A DNA stretch of 64,000 nucleotides from Bombyx mori (Eukaryota > Arthropoda > Insecta > Lepidoptera > Bombycidae), in assembly GCF_030269925.1 (NCBI RefSeq), contig NC_085114.1:13348001-13412000 (forward strand), given 5' to 3'. The notes beneath the pieces are model-generated. The model did not search any database and was not told where the DNA came from. It saw nothing but the letters and a program-made list of their open reading frames with translations. Below are positions 10,291 through 21,339 of this stretch, piece by piece. The position numbers and the translations under genes are program-made. Each line of letters begins with the position of its first letter. The first letter of the stretch is position 1.

Positions 10291-10579
10291 GTATATATAA
10301 AAATGAATTGCTGTTCGTTAGTCTCGCTAACACTCGAGAACAGATTGCCCGATTTGGCTAATTTTGGTCGTGAATTATTTGTGGAAGTCCAGAGAAGTTC
10401 TAAAAGGTAGATAAATATGAAAATGCTCGGAATTAAATAAAAATAACAATTTTGTTTTCTCTTTGATGTGTTCCTTCCGTCGGACGGATTCATTTTGCTT
10501 GTTTTAAGTTTATTTTATACAAAAGTTTAGGTGTTTTATTTATCGATTGAGGCACTACGAAGTCTGCCGGGTCAGCTAG
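10291..10579 (+). mobile_element. Non-autonomous Helitron, family C
   Basis: It runs from TATATATAAAAATGAATTGC to CCGGGTCAGCTAG followed by T. It sits within a few bases of the preceding family B Helitron, a tandem arrangement typical of rolling-circle elements. The second copy is 14058-14362. Confidence 0.82.
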
Positions 10580-11518
10580 TATTACTATAAAAAGAGATTC
10601 ATTGTTCTTTGACCCTGGTTAGTTAAAGAATATGTCAGTTATAACATTATTAGATCGGTCGATATTCTTTATGAAATATATTTTGTATTCCGAGTCTGAG
10701 TGTAGGTATTTATTTTTTATCTCGACTGAGTATTTCCCGTTTCTACGATGTGGGAAAACAAAGAGTGAGCCTTGGATCAGGGCCGTCAAATGTGTCTCGT
10801 TGTTACTATTTATTGAGGAATTGGGATCGTATGAGATGACTTCATTCGTATATGTTTTTATGAGATTACGAAATATTGTTATTGTTCTAGTATGTTCTAG
10901 TATATTGAGTTATAAAAAATGAAAATCTGTTTGTCCTTCGGTCACATTCCGCGGCCAGCGCCAAGAGGAACTTTTCAAATATTTATGGAAATTTTGTTTG
11001 AATACTTTTTTAATAATAAAGTACAATGGCTTTTCCTGTTTTGTACCTGGCGGTTCAATTTGATTTTTCGAACATATCGTCTTCTTGCATTAAAACTGTA
11101 TAATCTCCAAACTTACTAATTTTTATAATTAGTTAATCATCTTTGCACCATTTTTTTTACCAGATACATTATCTGTATTTTAAAGTAAGATAAAATTACG
11201 TTTTTTTTTTAACAGTAGTTAAAATATAGGTAAACTAAAAAAAAAAAAAAAACTAAAACTAAAATACGCTCTTTTGACAGTGTTTATGAGAAAAATACTG
11301 GTGATACCAAATGATTCCGAATATTAACTCAATTTTGGTTATTTTTGGAAATTGTACACTTTTAATGCGAAAAGACGATATATTGACGACTAATGTGATT
11401 TTTTTTTTCAAATGTATGATTTGCTGCTGAGTAGCGGATTAACTATCATCATATGAATGATATGTGCAAGTGATTTGTGAACATGACCTAATCTCTCATT
11501 TTTTTGAGAAATTAGTAC
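10580..11518. other. Unassigned spacer
   Basis: Very AT-rich with several homopolymer runs (around 11205 and 11240). Two short plus-strand ORFs (10632-10922, 10919-11119) have no recognisable motif. Confidence 0.4.
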
Positions 11519-11860
11519 CGGTCTTTTTTGGAACTGGGGCTGTATGTTCTAAGAGGCTCCTACGCCTAGGTGTGTGCCCCAGATATTTGGAAATCGATGT
11601 CCGAAAATAATAAAAGCAACGGCCGAAGCCAGTAAAGGGTCATCAACTAAACGACTCCCCTGCACTCGGTCCAAACGTCCGATCTCCGCCTGAGACAAAA
11701 CCCGTCAACACTACAGCCAGAAGCGCAGGTCTCTTCAAGGACGTCTAGCCGGAGTTGACTAGGCAATAATCGACGACTCTACATCGCCCGTCTCTGGACG
11801 GCAGCCCGTGAGGCCATCCCACGCGGTGGTGTCCCCAAATATCCTGTTAAATACCATATT
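11519..11860. repeat. GC-rich repeat-like relic, unclassified
   Basis: The composition changes sharply to GC-rich between about 11525 and 11845 and back to AT-rich outside. No frame is open over its length. It looks like old mobile-element sequence, but I could not assign a family. Confidence 0.35.
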
Positions 11861-12144
11861 TTGAGAATTTATCTGCACATAAAAGTCGATGGGTGACTCA
11901 GTGGCAGAATGACTATTCCGCTAGAATGGAACGTTATTAATCCTTCGGCAGAATGGTGGGACTAACGCGTAAGCACGTGTAATGTATGGCGTACCACTTT
12001 GCTGTGGGTTTCACCCTAGAGATGTTCTAAGGGAGCACTTGATCTACTTTTAGGATTTCTGGGAACTACTGGTAGCAGTTTCCAAAGCACAGGTCAACGT
12101 ATTGTTCGACGTGAAACCGAACACGTAGCATCAGCCCACTAAGT

Positions 12145-12360
12145 GTTACTGGTGGTAGGGTGTCTTATGAGTCTAGGCATATACCACCACCCTGCTTATT
12201 TCTGCCATGAAGCAGTAATGCGTTTCGGTCTGAAAGGCAGGGCGGTCGTTATACTGTAAAACTGGGACTTAGAACTAATGCTTCAAGGTGGGTGGCAACA
12301 TGTACGTTGTAGATGTGGTCGTGAGCTTGTACACACATAAAAGCAATAAAAATAAATAAA
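12145..12360 (+). mobile_element. Bm1 SINE, diverged and deleted
   Basis: Recognisable from TTACTGGTGGTAGG through TTTCTGCC, GCAGTAATGCGTTTCGG and GTGGGTGGC to an AAGCAATAAAAATAAATAAA tail. The part before the final GTGAGC is deleted. Confidence 0.8.
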
Positions 12361-12366
12361 TATAAA

Positions 12367-12478
12367 GTTTCGGGCCGGATCTTCATAGTGGGTTACGACT
12401 TTGATCTGGTAGTAGATTAATTCGCGAAGTAGCCGCCCTTGAGCTGTTAGGTGTCCTTCGGAGGTGCTCGAGTGGCTT
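12367..12478 (-). repeat. S-type repeat module
   Basis: On the minus strand it reads AGCTCAAGGGCGGCTACTTC and then a degenerate GAAGATCCGGCCCGAAAC. The same order occurs at 31920-32110, and the second half matches the core of the S repeats. Confidence 0.55.
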
Positions 12479-12939
12479 ATCCTGGTCAATTTAAAATGAC
12501 AAGAAAAGCCGCTATGCACAAATAAAACAACAATGTCTGAATAAGAGGCACGACTTTTCCCTCTCGCTCTAACTTTTTTTTTTCAACAAATAGAGAATTG
12601 CTCCTTAATTTCTTTTAGAATGCATCAATACTGCAAATAAATTCACGTTGAAATATATTTCTATTTATTTTTTGTTCATTTTCAAGAATGAGTAGTTTGA
12701 GTGAACAAAATAACTACACAAATATGAAGTGAAATAAGTTAGTCACTTCTAGTAACAATATGTTTTGTGTGTACCAAGAAAGTTCGGGGGAGTGAATATG
12801 ACGAAGTTAGTTTCATGTTTGGAGCAGTTCATGACTTGGTTTGAAAAGAGAGTCTTCAGTATTGGAATTTGATATGAATATACTCTACGTATTTGTCTAC
12901 GTATTTTAGATATCATGCATTAAGTCAGACTGTTGTTAA
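12479..12939. other. Unassigned spacer
   Basis: No gene or repeat recognised. Confidence 0.4.
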
Positions 12940-13214
12940 AAACCCACAAAATTATAATTTGCGTAATTACTGATGGTAGGACCTCTTGTGAGTCCGCACG
13001 GGTAGGTACCACCGCTCTGTCTATTTCTGCCGTCAAGCAGTAATGTGTTTCGGTTTAAAGGGTGGGGTAGCCGTTGTAACTATACTTGAGACCCTAGAAC
13101 TTGTATCTCAAGGTGGGTGGCGCATTTACGTCGTAGATGTCTATGGGCTCCAGTAACCACGTATCACCAGGTGGGCTGTGAGCTAGTCCACCAAACTAAG
13201 GCAACAAAAAAAAA
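12940..13214 (+). mobile_element. Bm1 SINE, 5'-truncated
   Basis: It starts in the AACCCACAAAATTATAATTT block and runs to the GGCAACAAAAAAAA tail. Confidence 0.92.
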
Positions 13215-13515
13215 TACAATGTTAGGGAAAAATAATAAATCATCTAGTGACAAATAATAAAAAAAAATATGTTAGTTGTAAACTCAAATAAAATGTAAGG
13301 TAGCTAGCTAACTGATCGAATTTATGTAACAATTGTTTTTTTCTAATTGACCACTGTTTATGTGATAATGTTTTTTTAAATATTGTAATTGCTTGGGACA
13401 TAAAGTTTGCCCTTGATATAAACACAATTGTCGATCGCAAAGCGTTTTTTAATTATTAGTAATTCCTGATTTTTATTGATAGTCGCAGGTATTTTTTATA
13501 GTATTTAATATATAT

Positions 13516-13775
13516 CGATGCTTGAAAGGCAAAAGTGACTAAGCGACAATGCTTGAACTTTACAGTAGACTAATTTAAAGTTGAAACAAACCTGAAAACA
13601 AAATTTATTTTAACGAATCTAGCTGTAGTAGAATCTAGCTAGTAGCTGTAGGATTGAAATGATTTTAATAGACCTAGAAATATAATTTTTTTTTGCGCGT
13701 CAAATATGGTTATTGCCTATCATTTATGTACAAGGCAGTTATTGTCGCTTAGTCACGTTTGCCTTTCAAGCGTCG
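13516..13775 (+). mobile_element. TIR MITE copy 2, intact
   Basis: 260 bp with both terminal inverted repeats of about 34 bp (CGATGCTTGAAAGGCAAAAG and its inverse at 13742-13775). This is the reference copy for those at 8970-9589 and 25799-25994. The interior is AT-rich and non-coding. Confidence 0.85.
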
Positions 13776-14057
13776 ATATCATCTATTTAAAGCTGATTGT
13801 TGCTATTATGAGATTCAAAAGAACGCGGAATTCGTGAAATTGATCCAAACAATATAGGTAATGCATGTTTACCGGCCCATAAAAGTAACAGATGCGACCG
13901 GTCACAATGTATACAGGTAATAAAACTCATATCTAAACTGATATGTTCTCATACGTTTCAACATAAGCTGGTGTATCCGCTATTTTGTACAATATGCTCT
14001 CATGTTGTTTTGTAAGCGTTTAAGTGCGAGTTTTTGTAGCATATGTTTCGTCAGTAA

Positions 14058-14362
14058 TCTATCTATCTATCTATTTAAATAAAAATGAATTGCTGTTCGT
14101 TAGTCTCGCTAAAACTCGAGAACGGCTGGACCGATTTGGCTAATTTTGGTCTTGAATTATTCGCGGAAGTCCAGAGAAGGTTTATAAAGGTAGATAAATA
14201 TGAAAATGCTCAAATTGAAATAAAAATAACAATTTTGTTTTTCCTTTGATGTGTCCCCCGTCGGACGGATTGCTTTTGTTTTGTTTTAAGTTTTTTTTGA
14301 TACAAAAGTTTAGGTCTTATATTTATCGATTGAGGCACTAAAAAGTTTGCTGGGTCAGCTAG
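14058..14362 (+). mobile_element. Non-autonomous Helitron, family C, copy 2
   Basis: The 5' end is TCTATCTATCTATCTATTTA, a small expansion of the terminal TCTAT, then AAAAATGAATTGCTG. It ends TGGGTCAGCTAG followed by T. The body closely matches 10291-10579. Confidence 0.85.
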
Positions 14363-14740
14363 TTGTTAATAGTAGTTTGATAAGAGAGGTTCTAAATTCA
14401 GAGTTTTGTTTCTTTTTGTCTAGGTGATACGGTCTTTTTTCTTTTTACTATCTCTGTACAGAGGGTTTGCTTTTCTGTCTGGGATCACTGACTTTATTTT
14501 AATAAGTTTCAAGCAGCTATTTCTAGTCCGTACTATTCCAATTTAGAATGAGATTATGTTTGTCGACATATGCCATCTTCAAAAACGGTTTGAAAAGCTC
14601 TTGAAACGATCACCACTTACTATGAGATGGACTGGGAGCTCGTCTGCCTTCTATTGCTTTGAATAAGTAATTAAAATGTCAAGCTAATTATTAAAAGTCT
14701 TGAACACAGCGATATGTTAGTTCTATTATTATATAATATA

Positions 14741-15164
14741 CTAGCGGCCCGCTCCGGCTCCGCTCAGATCTTTAACAAATATTTCAACGATATTTGACGC
14801 TGTTTTTTTTTTAAATAAAAGAACACTTATTGCGGCATAACTATAATATTAGACATAATGTATTCTACAAAGTCGTAGCACATTATTTTATTCTATCATC
14901 AATAGTTTTCGCAGCGCACGCGATGTAAAGAATATTTTAAGTAATTTTTTTACACCTTGGGTTACATTATTGGAGTTTTAGTAAGGATTCATAATTTTTT
15001 TCAAAACAAATTATAGCCTGTGTCATTCGGGAACAGTGTAGCTTCCAAACAGTGAAAGAATTTTTCAAATCGGTTCAGTAGTTTCGGAGCCTATTCAATA
15101 CAAACAAACAAACAAATCTTTCCTCTTTATAATTTTATATATTATTATAGTATAGAAGTATAGA
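14741..15164 (-). mobile_element. Non-autonomous Helitron, family A, copy 2
   Basis: Reverse orientation: CTAGCGGCCCGCTCCGGCTC at the left is the inverse of the 3' end, and AATCTTTCCTCTTTATAA to TATAGA at the right is the inverse of the 5' end. The interior matches 252-674. Confidence 0.85.
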
Positions 15165-15472
15165 TTAATTAAGATAATAATTTCTTAATTATTTATTTAC
15201 TTCTTATATAATTTCGCAAACAGGCAGAGTTAACAGCCCATCTGATTATAAGCAGCCATTTCCACTCAGAGGCAATTAAGAGCACGTCTTAGTAGTTGCT
15301 TAATTCTAACCATTATTTACATACCTTGTTGGAAGGGGAACAAACTATTCTAAGTCCTAGAACACACTGAATTAATTCTGGTGACGATTGTTCTTAAAGT
15401 AATAATTTAAACACACACACTGGAATAACGCATTTGTAAAAGAAAACCGAGATGTATTTATAAGATTTCTCG
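15165..15472. other. Spacer with possible repeat relic
   Basis: Around 15225-15290 the text ACAGCCCATCTGATTATAAG resembles the antisense of the LINE/SINE tail, but too weakly to assign. No gene. Confidence 0.3.
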
Positions 15473-15687
15473 TCTATACTAATATTATAAAGAGGAAAGA
15501 TTTGTTTGTTTGTTTGTTTCGAATAGGCTCCGAAACTACTGGACCGATTTGAAAAATTATTTTTCCATTAGAAGTCGAAATTGTCCCTGATGAACATAGG
15601 CTACTTTTTTTTTATTATTTTTTTTTTTTTTTTTTGGTTTCATGTGTATTTTAATGTTTCCGAAGCGAAGCGAGGGCGGGTCGCTAG
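15473..15687 (+). mobile_element. Non-autonomous Helitron, family B, copy 2
   Basis: TCTATACTAATATTATAAAG at the 5' end and GGGCGGGTCGCTAG followed by T at the 3' end, with an internal poly-T stretch near 15607-15635. Confidence 0.88.
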
Positions 15688-16078
15688 TCAAAAATAAAAT
15701 TCTTAACCGGAAAATTGCGTTGTGAAACTCCGTTTACCCGAATAATCGGCACTTTAGTGACTCCTTCGGTTTCAAGTCGAACGGCGATCGTTTGAAGAAG
15801 TAATTGCCTAGCATTCCCGATTGGCGTTATCGAGAGCCGATAAAATTTGTTCGTCTTATCGGAATTCTATAAGGAACCAACTATTTTATGGAAACGTCTG
15901 AATGCTATTTGGTAGAGTAAAGAATTAGGGTGAAATCAACTTTTTTTTAATTTTTTTTTTGTTAAGTGAATATCTGAAACGAATTCTGAGAAAAAATATG
16001 TGAGAAAACTCGTTACAGTAAGATCGTCATAGTAAGATCGTTTCTGTTCCTTAGCAAGTGCCTTTCAATTTAAAAGGC
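15688..16078. other. Unassigned spacer
   Basis: No gene or repeat recognised. Confidence 0.4.
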
Positions 16079-16455
16079 TTTTTTTGTTTTATTGAGCCTA
16101 TTCTAGTAACCTCGAAGTGTTGTTCTAGATTCACTGAAGTATTCACTGAAATAGTAGGTGAGCTCACGGGGCTCAAACCTGACGACGTTGCTAACACGAA
16201 CCATAGCAAGAGCCGTGCTTCGCAGAATCTAGCACCGGATCGGAAACGCGACCCACTGAGAAGATTCGGCGAGAAACTCAGTGGGCTGTGTCTGTGGGTC
16301 AATTTACTCGCCGAGCCCTTCGTCGCGCGGGATGGGTTCGACGAGAACGATGACCGGTGCTTGAGGTACCTAAAAGCGCCGTTAGTGGACCGGGAGGATC
16401 AGAAATGACGTGTTTTGGACGACGTCGACTGTTTACCATTTGGTCCGCAAGATCG
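16079..16455 (+). repeat. S repeat, long copy
   Basis: One of about a dozen copies in the window of a 200-370 bp interspersed repeat that I could not name. The order is a T-rich start, CCTATTCTAGTAACC, GGTGAGCTCACGGGGCTCAA, a TGCTAACACGAACC block, CACCGGATCGGAAACGCGAC, GAAACTCAGTGGGCTGTG, and here also a 3' part through GATCAGAAATGACG. GTGAGCTCAC is a perfect palindrome. No copy has a conserved ORF. Confidence 0.7.
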
Positions 16456-16749
16456 GCTATGAATTTTAAACGGCGAAATCATAGTTGTAACACATATCTC
16501 ACTTCTTAAGGCCATCATTACTCGTGTTGCGGTAAAATTCATTTAATAAAAGACGCCGTCATAGCTCATTTACGACAATTAAAAAAAACTATCAGTCATC
16601 TAAAATACACAGTCTATAAGACGGACTGAAATTCTAGAATAAACATAATATGCACATTTAAGTCGTAACGATATTGTTTTAAATGGAATAGCGAATCAAA
16701 TTATTATTTTTTAAGAAGCGAAATACAAAAACTTGAAATTCAGAAAAAC

Positions 16750-16755
16750 TTTATT
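16750..16755 (-). terminator. Candidate polyadenylation signal AATAAA
   Basis: AATAAA on the minus strand about 35 bases downstream of the stop of the ORF at 16789-16980. Hexamers of this kind also occur by chance in AT-rich DNA. Confidence 0.25.
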
Positions 16756-16788
16756 GCTACATATATACAAAGTTTAATTGTACTGAAG

Positions 16789-16980
16789 TTATAAGTCAAA
16801 TCGCACCTTCATAGCCGCTACCGTGCAATTCACTTGAACAAATTCACGTGGAATTAAATAATTCGGATATAAATCGGATAATAATTTGTTATTCACAAAA
16901 TAATAACATAGCGAATGATCTTCTAGGATAATATTTTGTTTATCAGAAGCTACGGAAAATGCGAATTTAGATTTTGACAT
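16789..16980 (-). CDS. Unrecognised 63-codon ORF, possible terminal exon
   Basis: The ORF starts MSKSKFAFSVAS and ends VAAMKVRFDL before TAA. The composition is protein-like and not of mobile-element type. An in-frame TAG sits immediately before the ATG and forms an AG that could be a splice acceptor, but the pyrimidine tract is weak. An AATAAA (TTTATT at 16750-16755 on the plus strand) lies about 35 bases past the stop, fitting a short 3'UTR. Product unknown. It could be the last exon of a minus-strand gene, a retrocopy remnant or chance. Confidence 0.3.
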   Translation of the reverse strand: MSKSKFAFSVASDKQNIILEDHSLCYYFVNNKLLSDLYPNYLIPREFVQVNCTVAAMKVRFDL

Positions 16981-16993
16981 CTAGCTAAATTAA

Positions 16994-17364
16994 TCTATAC
17001 TTATACTTATACTTATACTTATACTTATACTTATACTTATACTTATACTTATACTTATACTTATACTTATACTTATACTTATACTTATACTTATACTTAT
17101 ACTTATACTTATACTTATACTTATACTTATACTTATACTTATACTTATATACTTATAATATTATAAAGAGGAAAGATTTGTTTGTTTGTTTGTTTCGAAT
17201 AGGCTTCGAAACTACTGGACCGATTTGAAAAATTCTTTTTCCATTAGAAGCCGACATTGTCCCTGATGAACATAGGCTACTTTTTTTTATTATTTTTTTT
17301 ATTTTATTTTTTGGTTTCATGTGTGTTTTAATGTTTCCGAAGCGAAGCGAGGGCGGGTCGCTAG
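16994..17364 (+). mobile_element. Non-autonomous Helitron, family B, with expanded 5' end
   Basis: The 5' terminus TCTATAC leads into a long (TTATAC)n array and then ATAATATTATAAAGAGG, the normal continuation of the family. The 3' end GGGCGGGTCGCTAG is intact. Without the array it matches the other copies of about 210 bp. Confidence 0.85.
16998..17152 (+). repeat. (TTATAC)n hexanucleotide array, about 25 units
   Basis: A near-perfect tandem array within the 5' terminus of a Helitron. The copy at 63492 has two to three units at the same place, so the array apparently grew from the element's own terminal sequence. Confidence 0.95.
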
Positions 17365-18005
17365 TTATTAATATTCACTTTGGTATCTACTATGTTGTTA
17401 ATAGCCTAGTTCAGTATATATTGTACGTTAAGCTACCATTATTTTATCATATGTATGATAATAATGATGTTAAGTTTTATGTTAGACATTCGCACGAGTG
17501 CGCAGCGGATTTTACCACATTAAAACTGTTGATAAAATGTGATGTAGTATCGAGTGTTTCGGTCTGGCCCCTTTGTCCCTCTTAGGCCCGTGATCTACAC
17601 CAACATCGGTATATCGTCAAGTCCCATATACCCCGCACCCCCTAGATACGGACACCTCATAGGAGATTGGGCGCCCTACTCGAAAAAATGAAAAAGAAAA
17701 ATAAGGTCCCTTTGTTCGCTCGTCGATTGAAATGAAGTGCTCACCTCGGGCCCTGGCCATATTTGCCGGTGTTATTGAATACTTTTTTCAAGATTGCTTC
17801 TTGTCAAATTTTCCGGCTTCCCGGACGAGTGTTGTATTTGTAGGTTAAGTTGGACTTGACTTCTTTATTTGGGGGAATGACGGGTTTTTTTTGTTTGTTA
17901 AGAGAGACAGTTTTATTTTTAGTCTAAGAATCGTAAAATTTCAGTCGGGTAGTGACGGAAATAGCTTTTCACACGGCTGCTATAACAGTAATTTGATTTT
18001 TTTTT
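17365..18005. other. Unassigned spacer
   Basis: Short ORFs only; no gene recognised. Confidence 0.4.
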
Positions 18006-18195
18006 CGCTACCTAAGTTGAGAGCCTTGAGAGGCTATATCAGCGTAACTAGTAGGTGAGCTCACGGGGCTCAAAACTGACGACGTTGCTAACACGAACCC
18101 TAACAAGAGCCGTGCTTCGCAGAATCTACCACCGGATCGGAAATACGACCCATTGAGAAGATCCGGCGAGAAACTCAATGGGCTGGGTCTGAGGG
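18006..18195 (+). repeat. S repeat
   Basis: Contains GAGAGCCTTGAGAGGCTATA, GGTGAGCTCACGGGGCTCAA, CACCGGATCGG and GAAACTCAATGGGCTGGGTC, then stops short of the long copy's 3' part. Confidence 0.7.
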
Positions 18196-18864
18196 TTAGT
18201 AATTTGAACTGAATTTTCTTTGCTATAGAATTAGACAAGTAGTGGGTTTCAATATAAGAACGATCACGACTCACTCTTATAACCAATTCAAGCCTTTTGT
18301 AGATTTCAAAAAACAATGAACCTTATGCAGAAAGAAAAAAATATGTAAATCATTCGTTCATTCGTGGGAGACAAAAAAAACGATATAAGTACCAGTCAAG
18401 TGAAACGCGAAAATATCCCCAAAAGTAATAGTTGAATGTAAAACAATAATTTGATAAAACCTCTTTAACCAAAAAATAGCAGGCAATTCAGCTTACATTG
18501 AATTTTAGAACAAAATAACCAAACAACGAGATAATTCCGCAAAAATAGGGTGGGGATATAAAACATTATTTTCAAAACAACGCACATCAAGGCGTCGCGT
18601 TAAGCGATGTCAGTCACAATTTTTGTTTATCGGATTCTAGAATATAATAAGATTTCAGTGACGGTAGAACATTGTCTATAATTCAACATTGAATATAATG
18701 CTATAATCTCATTGAGATATAAGATTCAGATCTTACGAGAGAGACCGAACGAGAGAGAGACATTATCTCTAAATCTCAATTTTATTGGTACAACGGGTAT
18801 CGTGTTGCTTTCCGATAGAACTAAAGCTATTAAGCTTACGTGCTTCATCACTTATTTCACATTC
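18196..18864. other. Unassigned spacer
   Basis: AT-rich, with a short GAGA-rich stretch near 18740-18765. No gene seen. Confidence 0.4.
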
Positions 18865-19110
18865 TTTTTTTATTGCTTAGATGGTTGAACTAGCTCACAG
18901 CCCACCTGATGTTAAGTGGTTACCGGAGCCCATATATATCTATAACGTAAATGCCGCCACCCACCTTGAGATCTGAGTTCTAAGGTCTTAGTATAGTTAC
19001 AACGGCTGTTCCATCCTTCGAACCGAAACGCGTTACTGCTTCTCGGCAGAAATAGGCAGGGTGGTGGTACCTACCCGTGCGGACTCACAACAGGTCCTAC
19101 CACCAGTAAT
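18865..19110 (-). mobile_element. Bm1 SINE, 5'-truncated
   Basis: A minus-strand Bm1 body and tail, lacking the head. It adjoins the mariner-like remnant. Confidence 0.9.
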
Positions 19111-19111
19111 A

Positions 19112-19853
19112 CCAGTATTCCAGACGCTTCAAACTTGGTATCGGTATGTTCGTATATCGTACTATCAAGTTCTAAAGAAGTTGCTTAAGTGGTCGGAAAG
19201 GTACAACGTGGTCATCATCCTGCGCCAGTGATGGTTTAGTGGGGTGTGTCTTATCAAGGAGTCACAAAACTACAATTTTGTGAAGAAGGAGTGAAAACTT
19301 CAGACAAAGTGTGTCAAGATACAGTATTGAAACATGTTGTGAAGCCTCTCAGCAATACAGTTTTTAAAAATATACCGTGGACTTTCCAGCAGGTCTCTGT
19401 ACCTGGTCACAAGGCACGAACTACCCAAGCCTGGCTTGAAACCAGGTTCCGGACTTTATAAGAGCTGAAGACTGGCCCTCGTCTAGCCCAGACCTCAACC
19501 CTTTAGACTTCAAATTATGGTCAGTTTTAGAGGACATGGCCTGCTCTAAGCGACACGGTGACATTGAGTCTCTTAAAAAATCTTTGGAGCAAGCAGTAGC
19601 GAAATTTCCCTTGGAAACATTGCGTAAATTCGTGGCCAAACAGATTAAAAGCTGCATATAAAAGCCAAAGGCAGTCATTTTAAATAAATAGTTTTTTGTT
19701 TTTTTGCTGAGACTTTAATAAATATGTAGCTATAAATTTTAATAATATTACATTACAAAGGAACATGCATTTTCATTTGTAACAGAACTTATGGCTGAAC
19801 TAGGTATTATAGTTTTATAGTCTGCTTCAGGTACGGTTTACTTACACCCTGTA
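19112..19853 (+). mobile_element. Decayed Tc1/mariner-like transposon, 3' half
   Basis: Transposase sequence is followed by about 190 bp ending TTTACTTACACCCTGTA. Its inverse, TACAGGGTGTAAGTAAA, looks like a mariner-type terminal inverted repeat. No matching left terminus is seen, so the 5' half is lost. Confidence 0.65.
19210..19661 (+). pseudogene. Mariner-like transposase pseudogene
   Basis: A DDE/D transposase of the Tc1/mariner superfamily cuts DNA at the terminal repeats. The blocks in order are VMV.WGVSYQGVTKL, PGHKARTTQAWLE, DFIRAEDWPSSSPDLNP, LDFKLWSVLEDMACSKRHGD and the stop at 19659-19661. The aspartate expected before PGHKAR is Val at 19393. A one-base frameshift lies between AWLETR and PDFIRAEDW (about 19441-19451). 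The aspartate of SPDLNP (19491-19493) survives. Spacing between these positions is about 33 residues, near the mariner range. It is inactive. Confidence 0.75.
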
Positions 19854-20321
19854 TGTTATTTCTGAACAAACATTTTTGTTGGTGACCTGTTGAATTTGTA
19901 CTATTTACATTGCGTCTTAACTACGAAACCATTTTTTTTGTTCTACATATTATTGGAAGCAATCTTTTATAGGAAATAGGCATTTAAACAATTCGAATCC
20001 CTGAATTTAATAGGGACTCGTATCTACATTCTTCATGAGGCAGTCATGAATTAAAATCGCTCCACGTCACGTTCCGAAAGGTCGAGGTAAAACAAATATC
20101 TCAAGCAAGTAGCATTCCGGACACGTACGAAGCGGTACATTATTAATTTCGTGAAATCTTCCCGTTTATCTCGGAGACAGAGAAATGTTTCGTATGTCGT
20201 TTGACGTGGCTACACGCGGTCGTTGCTACCTGGGATGCTAGGGATATCTGAAAATAGGCTGGGTCTAGTTTCATAAGAAGTTGTTTTTTCGTTTTTATTG
20301 GATCTATTCCATTGAGGATAT
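19854..20321. other. Unassigned spacer
   Basis: No gene or repeat recognised. Confidence 0.4.
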
Positions 20322-20685
20322 TGTTACGCCGGTAAGAGCAACGCCATCTATCGCCGAATAGTCGAACGAATATCGAAGCGTCTAGAACGCTCGAGAAACA
20401 CAACGCCATCTATTGACAGATAGCGGAAACTACTACTAGAGATGTGTGGAATATTCTCGATAATTCTAGCGATGAGCTATCGACTATAAAAGCATTTCAG
20501 GGATGGCACGCAGTCAGTCAGTAATTGGAAGTACTCGAAGCGAAACAGCGAACGCATCATCTGATGCGAAGCGGAACAAGCAAATTGAGAGTTTTATAGT
20601 GTTTGTTGAGTGTTTTAAGTGTTGAATACAGTTTTTAGTTGTACTTTGGTGAAATTTTATGTATCCCGAGGCCCAGCGCGTAACA
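20322..20685 (+). mobile_element. Solo LTR, complete (364 bp)
   Basis: Bounded by TGTTACGCCGG and CAGCGCGTAACA, with an imperfect 4-bp flank (ATAT/GTAT). It carries two AACGCCATCTAT motifs, a TATA box, and the arthropod initiator-like TCAGT repeat. No internal retroelement coding sequence is attached. The termini and 4-bp target site suit a Gypsy-type element, but without internal sequence the superfamily is inferred. Confidence 0.8.
20485..20491 (+). promoter_or_regulatory. TATA box of the solo LTR
   Basis: TATAAAA about 30 bases upstream of repeated TCAGT initiator-like motifs (20512-20522), as expected of an LTR promoter. Confidence 0.6.
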
Positions 20686-21339
20686 GTATTATTAAATTTA
20701 GATGGCACTTCAAGCTCATGTTTCGAGCTTTGCTACCGGCATTACCATTGTACATATGTCTGGTTTTCATAAATTTGTTTAACACGCCAACGAGAAAAAC
20801 TTATTTTTATATTCGTTACCTATGCTTAAGCTTCGTCAGAAAGGGAAATTGAATAAACGGCTCATAATTTAACATAAATTCCGTGAAAAGTCTCCGTTGA
20901 AAACAACAAAAGTGAAAGTTAAAATAACGAAAACAATTACGAATCCAGGACGAGCGAAGCTTCTAGAGAGTGTAGAGCAAGAATAATTGCGGGCTCCGTA
21001 ACGCGGTACAAGCCTCGCAATAAATGTCTCTACGTAGAGATAACGACTCTATGTAGAGATAAAATACAGACAGGACAATTCACGTTAAATCCTCACTGGC
21101 GGACCGCTGCTTTAAACTTAATTGTGTCGTTAAGCAGCTTGACTGTCACTCCGGGCTTAATTGTAACTGCAAGCAACTCCGTGTAAAGTACATGACTATA
21201 TGTAATCTTCAAATTGTTAAGTCGAAAGCCACCCTTGTTCACGCTAGCTGACACACAATTTTGGTATATATTCTCATTATGTAGATGTTAATTTTCAATG
21301 CGTAATGTATTTTTTGATGTAATTGTTTTGAGTGATTAC
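20686..21339. other. Unassigned spacer
   Basis: A near-palindromic pair CTCTACGTAGAGATA and CTCTATGTAGAGATA lies at 21027-21061. No gene otherwise. Confidence 0.4.

Noticed and set aside
16051..16302. Minus-strand ORF with SFSPNLLSGSRFRSG-like sequence, recurring at 18008, 43349 and 60735
   Set aside because: It recurs only because the S repeat recurs. The frame differs in length and is broken in other copies, so no selection on protein is apparent.
16998..17152. Regular short repeats suggesting a CRISPR-like or satellite array
   Set aside because: A simple 6-bp microsatellite without spacers, within a Helitron, in a eukaryotic genome.
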